NCBI GenBank assembly: GCA_903953615.1
Contig: CAJBKH010000299.1
Location: 1 to 11,412 of the forward strand
Source: an uncultured Bacteroidota bacterium
Lineage (GTDB): Bacteria > Bacteroidota > Bacteroidia > NS11-12g > UBA955
DNA: 11,412 bases
Direction: 5' to 3'
Within the stretch, counting starts at the first letter, position 1, and each line of letters starts with the position of its first letter. Shown here one piece after another: positions 1-7,181 of the stretch. The notes below the pieces were generated by a model. The model saw only the letters and a list, made by a program, of their open reading frames with translations. It was not told the DNA's origin and searched no databases. The translations under genes were made by a program, and so were the position numbers.

Positions 1-531
1 ACCTGTAAATGCCCCATTGGCCAAAGCCGAAAGGGTCGTATTGCCCATGGGTAAATGCAAGTGTTCCAAATCTGAAAGCGGCAACTTACCTGTAAAGTGC
101 TGCATGGCCTTTAAACGGATTTGCAAACCAGGCGAAATATTACCCCCTCGGTAGTGCATATCTGGCGCTAAAAAATCAACCGTCATACAAGAACCAATAT
201 CAAAAACTAAACTGGCTTGGTTGGGATAAAAAGTCGCCACGGCAGCCATAACAGCGATTCTATCGGTCCCCAAAGTATTGGGTGTTGCGTATAAATTGGT
301 AAATGGTAATTTTGTTTCAGTGTTGAGATATTGAATCTTAATGCCTGGCAATGCTGCGAAACTTGCCCCTTTAACATCAGAAACCATGAGATGGGTTGCA
401 CCCATGGACACCAACCATTCTGAAGCTTGTTGTGCTGTTTCAAAACTTTCAATGGTTTCTATTTCGCCATTTTCATTAAAAATAGCGGCTTTGTTTCTGG
501 TATTGCCAATATCAATTACCCCTTTTTTCAT
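1..531 (-). CDS. coaX: Type III pantothenate kinase (3' end beyond window)
   Basis: This enzyme phosphorylates pantothenate with ATP, the first step of coenzyme A synthesis, in the cytoplasm. The visible part is 177 residues of a family usually near 250, so the C-terminus lies beyond base 1. The ASKHA-fold motifs are readable: the phosphate-binding DIGNT at residues 7-11, the YATPNTLGTDR segment at 81-91, DIGSCMTVD at 111-119 with its conserved Asp111, and GGNISPG at 129-135. The ATG at 531 overlaps the birA stop codon as ATGA, which implies translational coupling. The birA-coaX pairing is common in bacteria and links two cofactor functions. The family call is secure; nothing in the visible part looks degraded. 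Confidence 0.95.
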   Translation of the reverse strand, partial: MKKGVIDIGNTRNKAAIFNENGEIETIESFETAQQASEWLVSMGATHLMVSDVKGASFAALPGIKIQYLNTETKLPFTNLYATPNTLGTDRIAVMAAVATFYPNQASLVFDIGSCMTVDFLAPDMHYRGGNISPGLQIRLKAMQHFTGKLPLSDLEHLHLPMGNTTLSALANGAFTG

Positions 532-1304
532 GCTGCTATAATTTGTTGTATTGCGCCATGTAAATACGCATTTGTTGTATTGTTGTGCATTAGCAACAAA
601 CGGCCATCTGAATCGCAACCAATGATTTTTGCTTCGATGACTTTCCCTTCGACAATAAATTGTTCAAATTGTTGATAGCCCAAAAGTGATTGGTTAAAAA
701 GTGTTTCAATTGCGCTCGACTGTTCATTTATAAGTTTAAGATAGAAGGTGTCAAGTGTTTCTAGTAGTTGTTCAAAAATTAACCATTTATCACTGACTTC
801 ATTTTTAATATCTGCGAAAGAGGTAGCATTAAATTCACTTGATTCACCAAAACGCTCATTGACATTCATGCCAATACCAATAATACTAGCACTGATTTGC
901 GATCCGCTAAACGAATTTTCAATTAATACACCCGCTATTTTTTTATTGTTAACCATTAAATCATTGGGCCATTTAATATTGACTTTAGCATTTGGAAGCT
1001 TTTCTTTTAAAAATTGACTGATGGCCAAAGTGATGCATTTATTCAATAGAAACGGATTTGAAATAGCATTTGTTACAGGCATTAAAATTATACTGAACAA
1101 TAGGTTTTCATAAGGCGCACTCTGCCATGTGCGCTGCATTTGACCACGACCTTGTGTTTGTTCATCCGTATAAATAACGGTCCCATTTTCTATGAGTTGA
1201 TGCTTGTACATTTCCATCGCTAAATGGTTCGTAGAATCTAATCTTTCAAAATAAACAAGGTTTTGTCCTATTATTTGGGTATTTGGTTTTATTTTTGCAG
1301 TCAA
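528..1304 (-). CDS. birA: Biotin--[acetyl-CoA-carboxylase] ligase, class I (no DNA-binding domain)
   Basis: The protein activates biotin as biotinyl-AMP and attaches it to a lysine of biotin-dependent carboxylases. It has 258 residues and starts directly with the catalytic domain, so it lacks the N-terminal helix-turn-helix of the E. coli repressor type. Visible motifs are DSTN at 23-26, the biotinyl-AMP loop GRGQMQRTW at 52-60, and KWPND at 111-115 with the catalytic-type Lys111, followed by KKIAGVLIE at 121-129. The small C-terminal domain covers about 210-258. The start is TTG at 1304: an in-frame TAG lies only seven codons upstream, and the next Met (residue 30) would remove DSTN. Gln57 stands where the E. 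coli loop has a glycine. The gene is coupled to coaX downstream and divergent from rsfS. Confidence 0.94.
   Translation of the reverse strand: MTAKIKPNTQIIGQNLVYFERLDSTNHLAMEMYKHQLIENGTVIYTDEQTQGRGQMQRTWQSAPYENLLFSIILMPVTNAISNPFLLNKCITLAISQFLKEKLPNAKVNIKWPNDLMVNNKKIAGVLIENSFSGSQISASIIGIGMNVNERFGESSEFNATSFADIKNEVSDKWLIFEQLLETLDTFYLKLINEQSSAIETLFNQSLLGYQQFEQFIVEGKVIEAKIIGCDSDGRLLLMHNNTTNAYLHGAIQQIIAA
1290..1297 (+). promoter_or_regulatory. Candidate -7 box for rsfS
   Basis: TATTTTTG matches the Bacteroidota -7 pattern TAnnTTTG. It would start transcription near base 1302, giving rsfS a leader of about 38 bases. No TTG sits at the ideal 17-23 base spacing; the nearest are at 1263-1265 (24 bases) and 1275-1277 (12 bases), so the -33 element is weak. 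The box lies inside the first codons of birA on the other strand. Confidence 0.45.
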
Positions 1305-1339
1305 AGTTTTAAAATAACAATTCTAAAGTTACAAGGTTA

Positions 1340-1831
1340 ATGCCAAAAAATAAGATTGCCAAAATTGATTTAAAAGATGCCATTGTAAATGGTATGCTAG
1401 AAAAAAAAGCACACAAAATTACAGTTCTCGATTTAAGAAAATTGTCTTCGGCAATGGCCGATTATTTTGTTATTTGCCACGCTACCAGCGACAAGCAGGT
1501 GAATGCGATTGCAGATAGTATCGAAGAAATTGTTCGCAAGCAAACAGGCGAAAAGCCATGGCATGTCGAAGGTTCTGAGCAATCAGATTGGATACTATTG
1601 GATTATTTTGACATTGTAGCCCACGTTTTCAAAGAAGAGAAACGCGATTTCTATGCCATCGAAGAATTATGGGGCGATGCCGAAATTACAGAGATTGATG
1701 AATCTAATCCAATAATTGCATTGGAACCTGTCGTTAAAGCAAAGGCTAAAGCCAAGGCAAAAGCGAAAGCTGAACCAAAAGCCAAAGCTGCCCCGAAAGC
1801 GAAGGCCAAAGCCAAAGCGAAAAGCAAATAA
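1340..1831 (+). CDS. rsfS: Ribosome silencing factor RsfS (Iojap family) with Lys-Ala tail
   Basis: RsfS binds ribosomal protein uL14 on the 50S subunit and blocks subunit joining when nutrients are short. The family core fills residues 8-115: LDLRKLSSAMADYFVI at 30-45, the ATSDKQVNAIADSI helix at 48-61, and the hallmark stretch from EGSEQSDWILLDYFDIVAHVF (78-98) to RDFYAIEELWGDA (102-114). The protein has 163 residues, longer than the usual 105-125, because of a C-terminal tail of alternating Lys and Ala with two Pro breaks (133-163). An AAGG sequence four bases before the ATG could serve as ribosome binding site. In many Bacteroidota I would expect ftsH to follow rsfS; here the next gene is the convergent rsmE. 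The core function is secure; the tail's role is unknown. Confidence 0.93.
   Translation: MPKNKIAKIDLKDAIVNGMLEKKAHKITVLDLRKLSSAMADYFVICHATSDKQVNAIADSIEEIVRKQTGEKPWHVEGSEQSDWILLDYFDIVAHVFKEEKRDFYAIEELWGDAEITEIDESNPIIALEPVVKAKAKAKAKAKAEPKAKAAPKAKAKAKAKSK
1736..1828 (+). repeat. Degenerate hexanucleotide (AAR GCN) repeat encoding a Lys-Ala tail
   Basis: These 31 codons of rsfS are nearly all Lys or Ala in alternation, interrupted by Glu-Pro and Ala-Pro. All four Ala codons and both Lys codons are used. That codon mixture argues against recent replication slippage and for conservation of the protein pattern. Confidence 0.9.
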
Positions 1832-1908
1832 GTTTTTAATGTATTTTATGGTTTGCTATTGGTTGGTAGGATAAGCCTATGCATCCTGAATAGGTGAACG
1901 CCTAATAA

Positions 1909-2631
1909 CTATTTTCCCAATACAGCACTCAGTGCCATGGTAGCATACAATCCTGCCGTTTCTGTGCGCAATCTGGTACTTCCTAAACTCAGTCCTTTAA
2001 AGCCCATCTCATAAGCTTGTTTAATTTCAGTCTCGGAAAAATCACCTTCGGGTCCAATGAATATATTGATGTTAGCATTCTTTATTGCAACCGAATAATC
2101 TTGTAAACTCTGTTTTTCAAACTGTGAATTGCAGTGCGCCAAAAGCTGCACTGCATCTTTATTCGAATGCAACACATCCTTAAAATTCATAAGGTCATTA
2201 ATCAGGGGCTTATAAAACTCACCACTTTGTTTCATGGCCGATATGCAAATTTTTTCTAAACGGCCCATGTTGACACGGTTTTTTTCTGAATGCTCCGTTT
2301 GAATAAACGTAATTGAATCAAGTCCTGTTTCTATCGCTTTCTCCAACATCCATTCAATGCGTTCGTTTTGTTTGGTCGGTGCAATGAATAAATGAAAGTG
2401 GAAGTCTCTACTGCGGGCCTGCAAGTTTTTTGAAACAATGTTCAAATGTACCTCATGGGCCTTTTTGGTCTCAACTATTTCGGTAATAACAGCTTCGTAC
2501 AAATAACCAGTGCCATCAATTAGATGCAGGTGGTCATTCACACTTTTACGCAATACCTTTACATGCCTCGCTTCGTCATCAGTCAGTAGGGCCTTGTTGT
2601 CGGCAATATGCGTGGTGTAAAATAATTGCAA
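1909..2631 (-). CDS. rsmE: 16S rRNA (uracil(1498)-N(3))-methyltransferase
   Basis: RsmE methylates N3 of U1498 in helix 44 of 16S rRNA, using S-adenosylmethionine, on the assembled small subunit. It has 240 residues, a normal length. The N-terminal PUA-like RNA-binding part includes DDEARHVKVLRK at 18-29. The C-terminal SPOUT knot carries FIAPTK at 82-87, IGPEGDF at 192-198 and LGSTRLRTETA at 216-226, the two signature loops of the S-adenosylmethionine site. The start is TTG at 2631, giving MQLFY, the expected beginning in this phylum. Only two codons separate it from the in-frame yidC stop, and the next Met is at residue 95, so no other start is credible. A UAAGG overlapping the yidC stop may serve as ribosome binding site. 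It is the second gene of a yidC-rsmE unit. Confidence 0.95.
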   Translation of the reverse strand: MQLFYTTHIADNKALLTDDEARHVKVLRKSVNDHLHLIDGTGYLYEAVITEIVETKKAHEVHLNIVSKNLQARSRDFHFHLFIAPTKQNERIEWMLEKAIETGLDSITFIQTEHSEKNRVNMGRLEKICISAMKQSGEFYKPLINDLMNFKDVLHSNKDAVQLLAHCNSQFEKQSLQDYSVAIKNANINIFIGPEGDFSETEIKQAYEMGFKGLSLGSTRLRTETAGLYATMALSAVLGK

Positions 2632-2637
2632 GGAACC

Positions 2638-4479
2638 TTATTTTTTCTTCTTCAATGTATTTGGATCCAATCCGCGTGATTTCGACATTTCCTCTAATCG
2701 GGTTTGGAAGGCCGATTTTTTAGTGGTCCCATTTTTACTTCTTGCTTCGTTCAACTGGGCATGCAATTTATCTTCATCAACAAACTTTTTAATGGCCCAT
2801 TGTTGCGTAAAGGTTACACAGTTACTCAAGAAATAATAATACGATAAGGCTGCCGCATAAGAGTTAAAGAAGCCTAAGAACATGATTGGCATTAAATAAC
2901 CTATCCATTTCATTTGTTCATTAACACCTGTCATTTGATTGTTCATACGGGTGTAAATCAAAGTTGAGATGGTCATTAACAAGGTAAATAAACTCACGTG
3001 GTTCCCGTAAATCGACATCAAGATAGGATAATCAGGAAAATTAAAGATTGAATCGTAGTGCGATAAATCAGTAGCCCATAAGAAAGATTGTTGTCTGAAT
3101 TCAAAAGCTGATGGTACAAATTGGAACACTGCAACCAAGATTGGCATTTGTAATAACAATGGTAAACAACCACCCAAAGGATTAACCCCTACTTTTTTAT
3201 ACAAGGCAAGGTTTTCCATTTGTGCAGCCTGCATATTGTCTTTGTTTTTTTCCTTGATGGCATCCATCTCAGGTTTTAACAATTTCATTTTTGCAGTCGA
3301 TTTATACGAACGGTATACCAATGGTAATAATAAAGTTTTTACAATTAAGGTTAATAATAAAATGATGATACCATAGTTGCTTAAGTAGCCGCTTAAGAAA
3401 TTGAAAATTGGAATAATCATATAGCGGTTAATCCAACCAAAGATACCCCAACCCAAAGGAATAATTTTTTCTAATCCTACATTTTGGTCTTCTAATAATT
3501 TGAATTTATTAGGGCCGAAATAAAATTTCAAGTCAAATGTTTTTTCAGCCTCTGCTTTGTATGGTAACTCTAAATGCGCAGTTAAGTGCTCAACATTTGT
3601 TTCGTTTTGTGGTGGGTCCGATTTTAATAAACTCTCTTTTAAGAATGGCTCTTTTGCCATAATTGTGGTATTGAAGAATTGCTGTTTGAAACTCACCCAC
3701 TCAGTAGGTTGTTTGGTGCGCATTTCATCGAATTTGGTTTCACCCATATAATCCGCCTTCTCTTCAGGATATTTGAAGTAAACGGCTGTTAAAATGCGTT
3801 CTTTTTCGCGCTCATATTCTTGCAATGGTACATCATTGTTCCATTGTAATATCAATTTGGTGTTCGGCACCAATAAGCTATTCAATCCATAGGTTTTAAT
3901 TTGATGGTCTAAATTAAAGCCATCAGCACCTAGATGGTAGATATGATCGATGTATTGCGTTGGCGAATAATTTAATCTAAAAACAGCGTTTTGTGCATCC
4001 ACACTTTTTACTTCCCAATAAAAATCGCCAGTCTTAATGGTGTTCTCCCGGGTTTGGAATTCTAATTGGTGAATACTTTCTTTGCTCAATAAGAATAGTT
4101 CAGAAGAATCAGCACGCTTGTATTTTTTTAATTGAATCTGTTTAATCGAACCACCTTTAGAACTCAAGGTAATTTTCATTTCACTGTTCTCTAAATTGTA
4201 GAATTGTTCGTTGCCTTTCACATGCTGTGCCAAGCCACCAAATTTCTGCGTCAAGGCATTCGAGTCGTTTAACAAAGCATTGGCAATGCTGTCTTTTTTG
4301 TGTTGTTCGGCTGCAGAAATGAGACTTATTGATTTCAATTTAGCCTTTTCTGCCATGGCCATCGAGTCATTGAAATGTTGCTGTTGGGCCATCTCGGCAT
4401 CGCTTGGTTTGTTGATAAACCAATAGCCTACGAATAGAAGAAAAATTAACGAGAGCCCAATGATAGAATTACGATCCAT
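2638..4479 (-). CDS. yidC: Membrane protein insertase YidC
   Basis: YidC inserts and folds inner-membrane proteins, alone or with the Sec translocon. It has 613 residues, typical of Gram-negative YidC. An N-terminal membrane anchor lies at about 5-22. A large periplasmic beta domain follows (roughly 95-335), preceded by an Ala- and Lys-rich linker. The five-helix insertase core starts near 343 (GWGIFGWINRYMIIPIF). Lys381 in LIVKTLLLPLVYRSY occupies the place of the hydrophilic-groove arginine of E. coli; a basic residue is retained. The GVNPLGGCLPLLLQMPI segment is at 431-447. The tail from 564 is strongly basic and ends in KKKK, suited to ribosome contact. The start gives MDRNSIIG, usual in the phylum. 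A promoter box lies 27 bases upstream, and rsmE follows six bases downstream. Confidence 0.97.
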   Translation of the reverse strand: MDRNSIIGLSLIFLLFVGYWFINKPSDAEMAQQQHFNDSMAMAEKAKLKSISLISAAEQHKKDSIANALLNDSNALTQKFGGLAQHVKGNEQFYNLENSEMKITLSSKGGSIKQIQLKKYKRADSSELFLLSKESIHQLEFQTRENTIKTGDFYWEVKSVDAQNAVFRLNYSPTQYIDHIYHLGADGFNLDHQIKTYGLNSLLVPNTKLILQWNNDVPLQEYEREKERILTAVYFKYPEEKADYMGETKFDEMRTKQPTEWVSFKQQFFNTTIMAKEPFLKESLLKSDPPQNETNVEHLTAHLELPYKAEAEKTFDLKFYFGPNKFKLLEDQNVGLEKIIPLGWGIFGWINRYMIIPIFNFLSGYLSNYGIIILLLTLIVKTLLLPLVYRSYKSTAKMKLLKPEMDAIKEKNKDNMQAAQMENLALYKKVGVNPLGGCLPLLLQMPILVAVFQFVPSAFEFRQQSFLWATDLSHYDSIFNFPDYPILMSIYGNHVSLFTLLMTISTLIYTRMNNQMTGVNEQMKWIGYLMPIMFLGFFNSYAAALSYYYFLSNCVTFTQQWAIKKFVDEDKLHAQLNEARSKNGTTKKSAFQTRLEEMSKSRGLDPNTLKKKK

Positions 4480-4505
4480 TTTATTTGTACCTTTTTTTAA
4501 GGTTG

Positions 4506-4513
4506 CAAAGGTA
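4506..4513 (-). promoter_or_regulatory. Candidate -7 box for yidC-rsmE
   Basis: On the minus strand this reads TACCTTTG followed by CA, a perfect TAnnTTTG. Transcription would begin near 4501, giving a leader of about 22 bases. No TTG is present at the usual -33 distance, so only the -7 element is convincing. Confidence 0.55.
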
Positions 4514-4578
4514 TTCTTTTCAATTGCATTGTGAAAATTGAATTTTAGGCATTCGCTTTAATTGTTTTTTTGACGACC

Positions 4579-4608
4579 AAATGCATGTTCTTGTTAGCTT
4601 AAATGCAT
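4579..4608. repeat. Pair of AAATGCAT repeats spaced 22 bp
   Basis: AAATGCAT occurs at 4579-4586 and again at 4601-4608, each containing the palindrome ATGCAT. The 22-bp period puts both copies on nearly the same face of the helix. They lie between the terminator of the upstream unit and the yidC promoter. This could be a paired protein-binding site, but the region is short and the match could be chance. Confidence 0.3.
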
Positions 4609-4621
4609 AGGAATAGCCGTT

Positions 4622-4663
4622 AAAAAAGAAGCCCCATTTGCTTTTTAGGTCAAAGGGGGCTTA
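4622..4663 (-). terminator. Rho-independent terminator after the Spy-like gene
   Basis: A 12-bp stem with a single mismatch pairs 4630-4641 with 4652-4663 around a 10-base loop. On the minus strand it is followed by CTTTTTTA. It lies 28 bases past the stop codon at 4691 and separates the pyrD unit from yidC. On the plus strand a shorter T run follows, so it may also act weakly in that direction. Confidence 0.85.
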
Positions 4664-4690
4664 TAATGATAGTTTTTATTTGCCTGAAGC

Positions 4691-5059
4691 TTATTCCTTC
4701 TTGGCTTTGTGTTTTTCCTTTTTTTCTTTTTTAAGGGCTTCCCATTTAGTGATTTGTTCAGGTGTTAAAATGGCCTTAATCGAAGTTTCAGCAGTTTGGC
4801 GCAATGGTCTTATTTCAGACTGTGCTGCCTTCTTATCATTTGGATACTTCGCCTTGATGGCTTGAATCTTAGTGGTGTTTTCAAGTAGAATTGCGTAAAC
4901 CTTTGTTCGTTGGTCGTCACTTAAACCCAACTCTGTTTTTAATTTGTCGGCTTTTTTAGTGGCAACCTGTTCTGGTGTTTTGGGTCCTTTGTCACCATCG
5001 TGGGCAAATGAACTAACTGCAAACACAGCAGCTACAATACTTAACAATACTTTTTTCAT
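4691..5059 (-). CDS. Small exported Spy/CpxP-like helical protein
   Basis: The predicted product has 122 residues. A signal peptide covers about 1-19 (MKKVLLSIVAAVFAVSSFA), with cleavage likely before HDGDK. The mature protein is highly charged and helical. It has two LTxxQ-type motifs that mark the Spy/CpxP family: LGLSDDQRTKVY at about 44-55 and ILTPEQITKW at about 97-106. The end is a Lys/Glu-rich tail. Members of this family act as periplasmic chaperones or envelope-stress sensors; that role here is inferred from the motifs only. The open frame extends upstream to 5227, but the start at 5059 is chosen because it alone gives a signal peptide and does not overlap pyrD. The gene lies 64 bases after pyrD, probably in its transcript, and ends at a strong terminator. 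Confidence 0.8.
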   Translation of the reverse strand: MKKVLLSIVAAVFAVSSFAHDGDKGPKTPEQVATKKADKLKTELGLSDDQRTKVYAILLENTTKIQAIKAKYPNDKKAAQSEIRPLRQTAETSIKAILTPEQITKWEALKKEKKEKHKAKKE

Positions 5060-5123
5060 AATATAGAATCTTATTATAGGTTCGACATTATGAAAACCAA
5101 AAGGTTTAATCGAATAAAAAAAA

Positions 5124-6143
5124 TTAGCTAATTTTTTTGACCAAGGCTGGTCCTTCGTATATAAAGCCTGAATACACTTGCACCAAAACAGCGCCATGTT
5201 TGAATTTTTCTTCAGCGTCGGCTGCATTTAAAATACCGCCCACCCCAATGAGTTCAACCTTGCCTTGCAAGCGTTCATTTAAATAGCCCAATACTTCGGT
5301 CGATCTTTGCATCACTGGTTTGCCACTCAAACCACCCATGCCAATGGCTTCAACTGTTGCTTTGCTTGCTTTCAAGCCTTCGCGACTAATCGTGGTATTC
5401 GTGGCAACAATGCCATCGATGCCTGTTTCTAACGTTAAACTTACAATATCATCTAACTGTTCATTGGTTAAATCTGGGGCAATTTTTAACAAGATAGGTA
5501 AGTGCAATTGGCCTTTTGCTACCTTGGTTTTGCGTATTTCAATCAGTGCATTCAAGATTTCCATTAATGGTTTTTTATCTTGCAATTCGCGCAGGCCTGG
5601 GGTATTCGGACTGCTAACATTTACTGTAAAGTAATCGACATATGGGTACAATTTGTCAAAACAAATTTTATAGTCATCAATAGCATTTTCATTAGGTGTA
5701 ACCTTGTTCTTGCCAATATTGCCACCAACAATAAGGCCTTTTGGTCTTGATTTTAATCGCTCCACTATTACCTCAACACCGTCGTTGTTGAAGCCCATGC
5801 GGTTGATAATGGCCTCATCTTCTATCAATCTAAACAGACGTGGCAATTCATTGCCAGCTTGTGGTAGGGGTGTTACAGTGCCGATTTCAACATGACCAAA
5901 ACCTAGTGCTTGCATCACTTTTAGGTACTTTGCATTCTTGTCGAAGCCCGCTGCTAAACCAGCCTTGTTGGGGAAAACAATGCCAAATGCTTTAACAGGT
6001 TGTTGTTTGTTGTTTCGATAGATAGCGCGAATAAGCCCGCCTATGCCTGGTATAGCAATTAAAAAGCTAAGCAATGAAAGTGTTACGTGATGCGCCTTTT
6101 CGGCCGACATTAAAAAGAGGAGGGTACGAACCAGTTTGAACAT
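5124..6143 (-). CDS. pyrD: Dihydroorotate dehydrogenase (quinone), class 2
   Basis: PyrD oxidises dihydroorotate to orotate, the fourth step of UMP synthesis, and passes electrons through FMN to membrane quinone. From the ATG at 6143 it has 339 residues. The N-terminal membrane-associating helices (MFKLVRTLLFLMSAEKAHH, 1-19) are the mark of class 2. Further motifs are AAGFDKNA at 64-71, the loop INRMGFNN at 113-120, VNVSSPNTPGL at 174-184 with the Ser base of class 2 enzymes instead of the Cys of class 1, and the FMN phosphate sites NTT at 249-251 and GVGGI at 300-304. An ATG at 6203 in frame would add 20 residues that do not look like the family, so the later start is preferred. It leads a two-gene unit with the Spy-like gene and is divergent from sdhCAB. 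Confidence 0.95.
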   Translation of the reverse strand: MFKLVRTLLFLMSAEKAHHVTLSLLSFLIAIPGIGGLIRAIYRNNKQQPVKAFGIVFPNKAGLAAGFDKNAKYLKVMQALGFGHVEIGTVTPLPQAGNELPRLFRLIEDEAIINRMGFNNDGVEVIVERLKSRPKGLIVGGNIGKNKVTPNENAIDDYKICFDKLYPYVDYFTVNVSSPNTPGLRELQDKKPLMEILNALIEIRKTKVAKGQLHLPILLKIAPDLTNEQLDDIVSLTLETGIDGIVATNTTISREGLKASKATVEAIGMGGLSGKPVMQRSTEVLGYLNERLQGKVELIGVGGILNAADAEEKFKHGAVLVQVYSGFIYEGPALVKKIS

Positions 6144-6324
6144 TTTATGGATTAAATTTACGTTTAAAGGAAGGATATTTTCTGGTAAGTTTTTTCTGTG
6201 CAAGAATCTTTACCGTGACAATATCAAAGGGTTGTGCAAATAACAGCAAACTAAATAAACCAAACAAGATTTAGAATTGTTATTTCTTTGTTATTTAAAA
6301 TAAATTTAAATAGTCTTACAAAGG

Positions 6325-6353
6325 TTGTTTTTAGTAAAATAAGAATAAATTTG
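6325..6353 (+). promoter_or_regulatory. Promoter of the sdhCAB operon
   Basis: TTG at 6325-6327, an 18-base spacer, then TAAATTTG at 6346-6353 followed by CA. Both elements and the spacing fit the Bacteroidota housekeeping promoter pattern. Transcription would start near 6358, about 21 bases before the sdhC ATG. The upstream 50 bases are very AT-rich, which may help recruit polymerase. Confidence 0.75.
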
Positions 6354-6378
6354 CAAAAAATTTAAAAATCATTATTAC

Positions 6379-7161
6379 ATGAATTGGATTAGCACTTTTT
6401 TAAAATCAAGTATCGGTAAAAAATTACTGATGGGCCTCACGGGTCTCTTTCTCTGCACATTCCTTATTGTGCATTTGACGGGTAATTTACAACTTTTGAA
6501 ACACGATGGCGGGTTGGCCTTCAATACCTATGCGGTATTCATGACTACCAATCCATTGATCAAATTTGTTTCTTATGGTTTATACGCCATCATTTTATTT
6601 CACGCATTCTGGGGTTTATACCTGGTAATGGAAAATAAAAAGGCACGTCCTGTTCAATATGCCGCATACAATGGCAATGCGAACAGCAATTGGTCAAGCA
6701 GATGGATGGGCGTTTTAGGAACCATCATATTAGCCTTTTTAATTTTACACATGTGGAATTTCTGGGCCCAATATAAATTTGGTACCACGCCATATACCCA
6801 ATACGAAAGAAACTTAGCAACAGGTGAAGTTACTTTTTCTCCTTTTACGGGCGAAATTGCTGGTAAAATGGAAAAATATGTAGACACTGAACGCAATGTC
6901 GAAATTACCAAAGTTAAAGATTTATATAGCGTAGTAGCCGATGGCTTTAAAGCTTGGTGGTTGGTAATCATCTATGTTATTTCAATGGCTGCCTTGTCGT
7001 TCCACTTGGTACATGGCTTTAGCAGTGCATTCCAAACCCTAGGTGTGAATCACAAAAAATACAATGCCTTGATAAAAAATATTGGGGTAGGTGTATTTGG
7101 TATTATCATTCCAATATTGTTTGCTATCATGCCGATTTATTTTTTATTGCTTAATCATTAA
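6379..7161 (+). CDS. sdhC: Succinate dehydrogenase/fumarate reductase cytochrome b subunit (B-type)
   Basis: This is the membrane anchor of complex II, carrying two b hemes and the menaquinone site. It has 260 residues and five hydrophobic segments, at about 14-34, 62-84, 112-130, 191-212 and 232-257, as expected for the single-anchor B-type found in Bacteroidota. Candidate heme-ligand histidines sit in the helices: His32 (LIVHLTGN), His75 (ILFHAFWG), His124 (LILHMWNF), and His209 and His212 (SFHLVHGFSSAFQTLG). The 135-190 stretch is a hydrophilic loop. No Shine-Dalgarno is seen; the leader is A-rich. It is the first gene of the operon, 20 bases before sdhA, and no separate sdhD is needed for this type. 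Confidence 0.95.
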   Translation: MNWISTFLKSSIGKKLLMGLTGLFLCTFLIVHLTGNLQLLKHDGGLAFNTYAVFMTTNPLIKFVSYGLYAIILFHAFWGLYLVMENKKARPVQYAAYNGNANSNWSSRWMGVLGTIILAFLILHMWNFWAQYKFGTTPYTQYERNLATGEVTFSPFTGEIAGKMEKYVDTERNVEITKVKDLYSVVADGFKAWWLVIIYVISMAALSFHLVHGFSSAFQTLGVNHKKYNALIKNIGVGVFGIIIPILFAIMPIYFLLLNH

Positions 7162-7181
7162 TTTAAAAAACAACTATTCAC

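Noticed and set aside
1832..1908. Hairpins in the convergent gap between rsfS and rsmE
   Set aside because: Only 5-bp stems without a T run were found, so no terminator is called there.
5073..5078. TATAAT on the minus strand before the Spy-like gene
   Set aside because: No matching -35 is present, and this phylum's main sigma factor does not use the E. coli pattern.
5094..5107. Small hairpin between pyrD and the Spy-like gene
   Set aside because: It has only five base pairs with a four-base run of T after it, too weak to call a terminator.
5060..5227. N-terminal extension of the Spy-like gene up to 5227
   Set aside because: It would overlap pyrD and bury a clear signal peptide 56 residues inside the protein.
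6144..6203. Upstream ATG for pyrD at 6203
   Set aside because: The 20 added residues do not resemble the family, whose members begin with the MFKL-type membrane helix.
6291..6308. AT-rich palindromes upstream of the sdh promoter
   Set aside because: Short palindromes of only A and T are expected by chance in such AT-rich sequence.
6654..6971. 105-codon open frame opposite sdhC
   Set aside because: It lies wholly within a well-supported gene on the other strand and has no recognisable family features.
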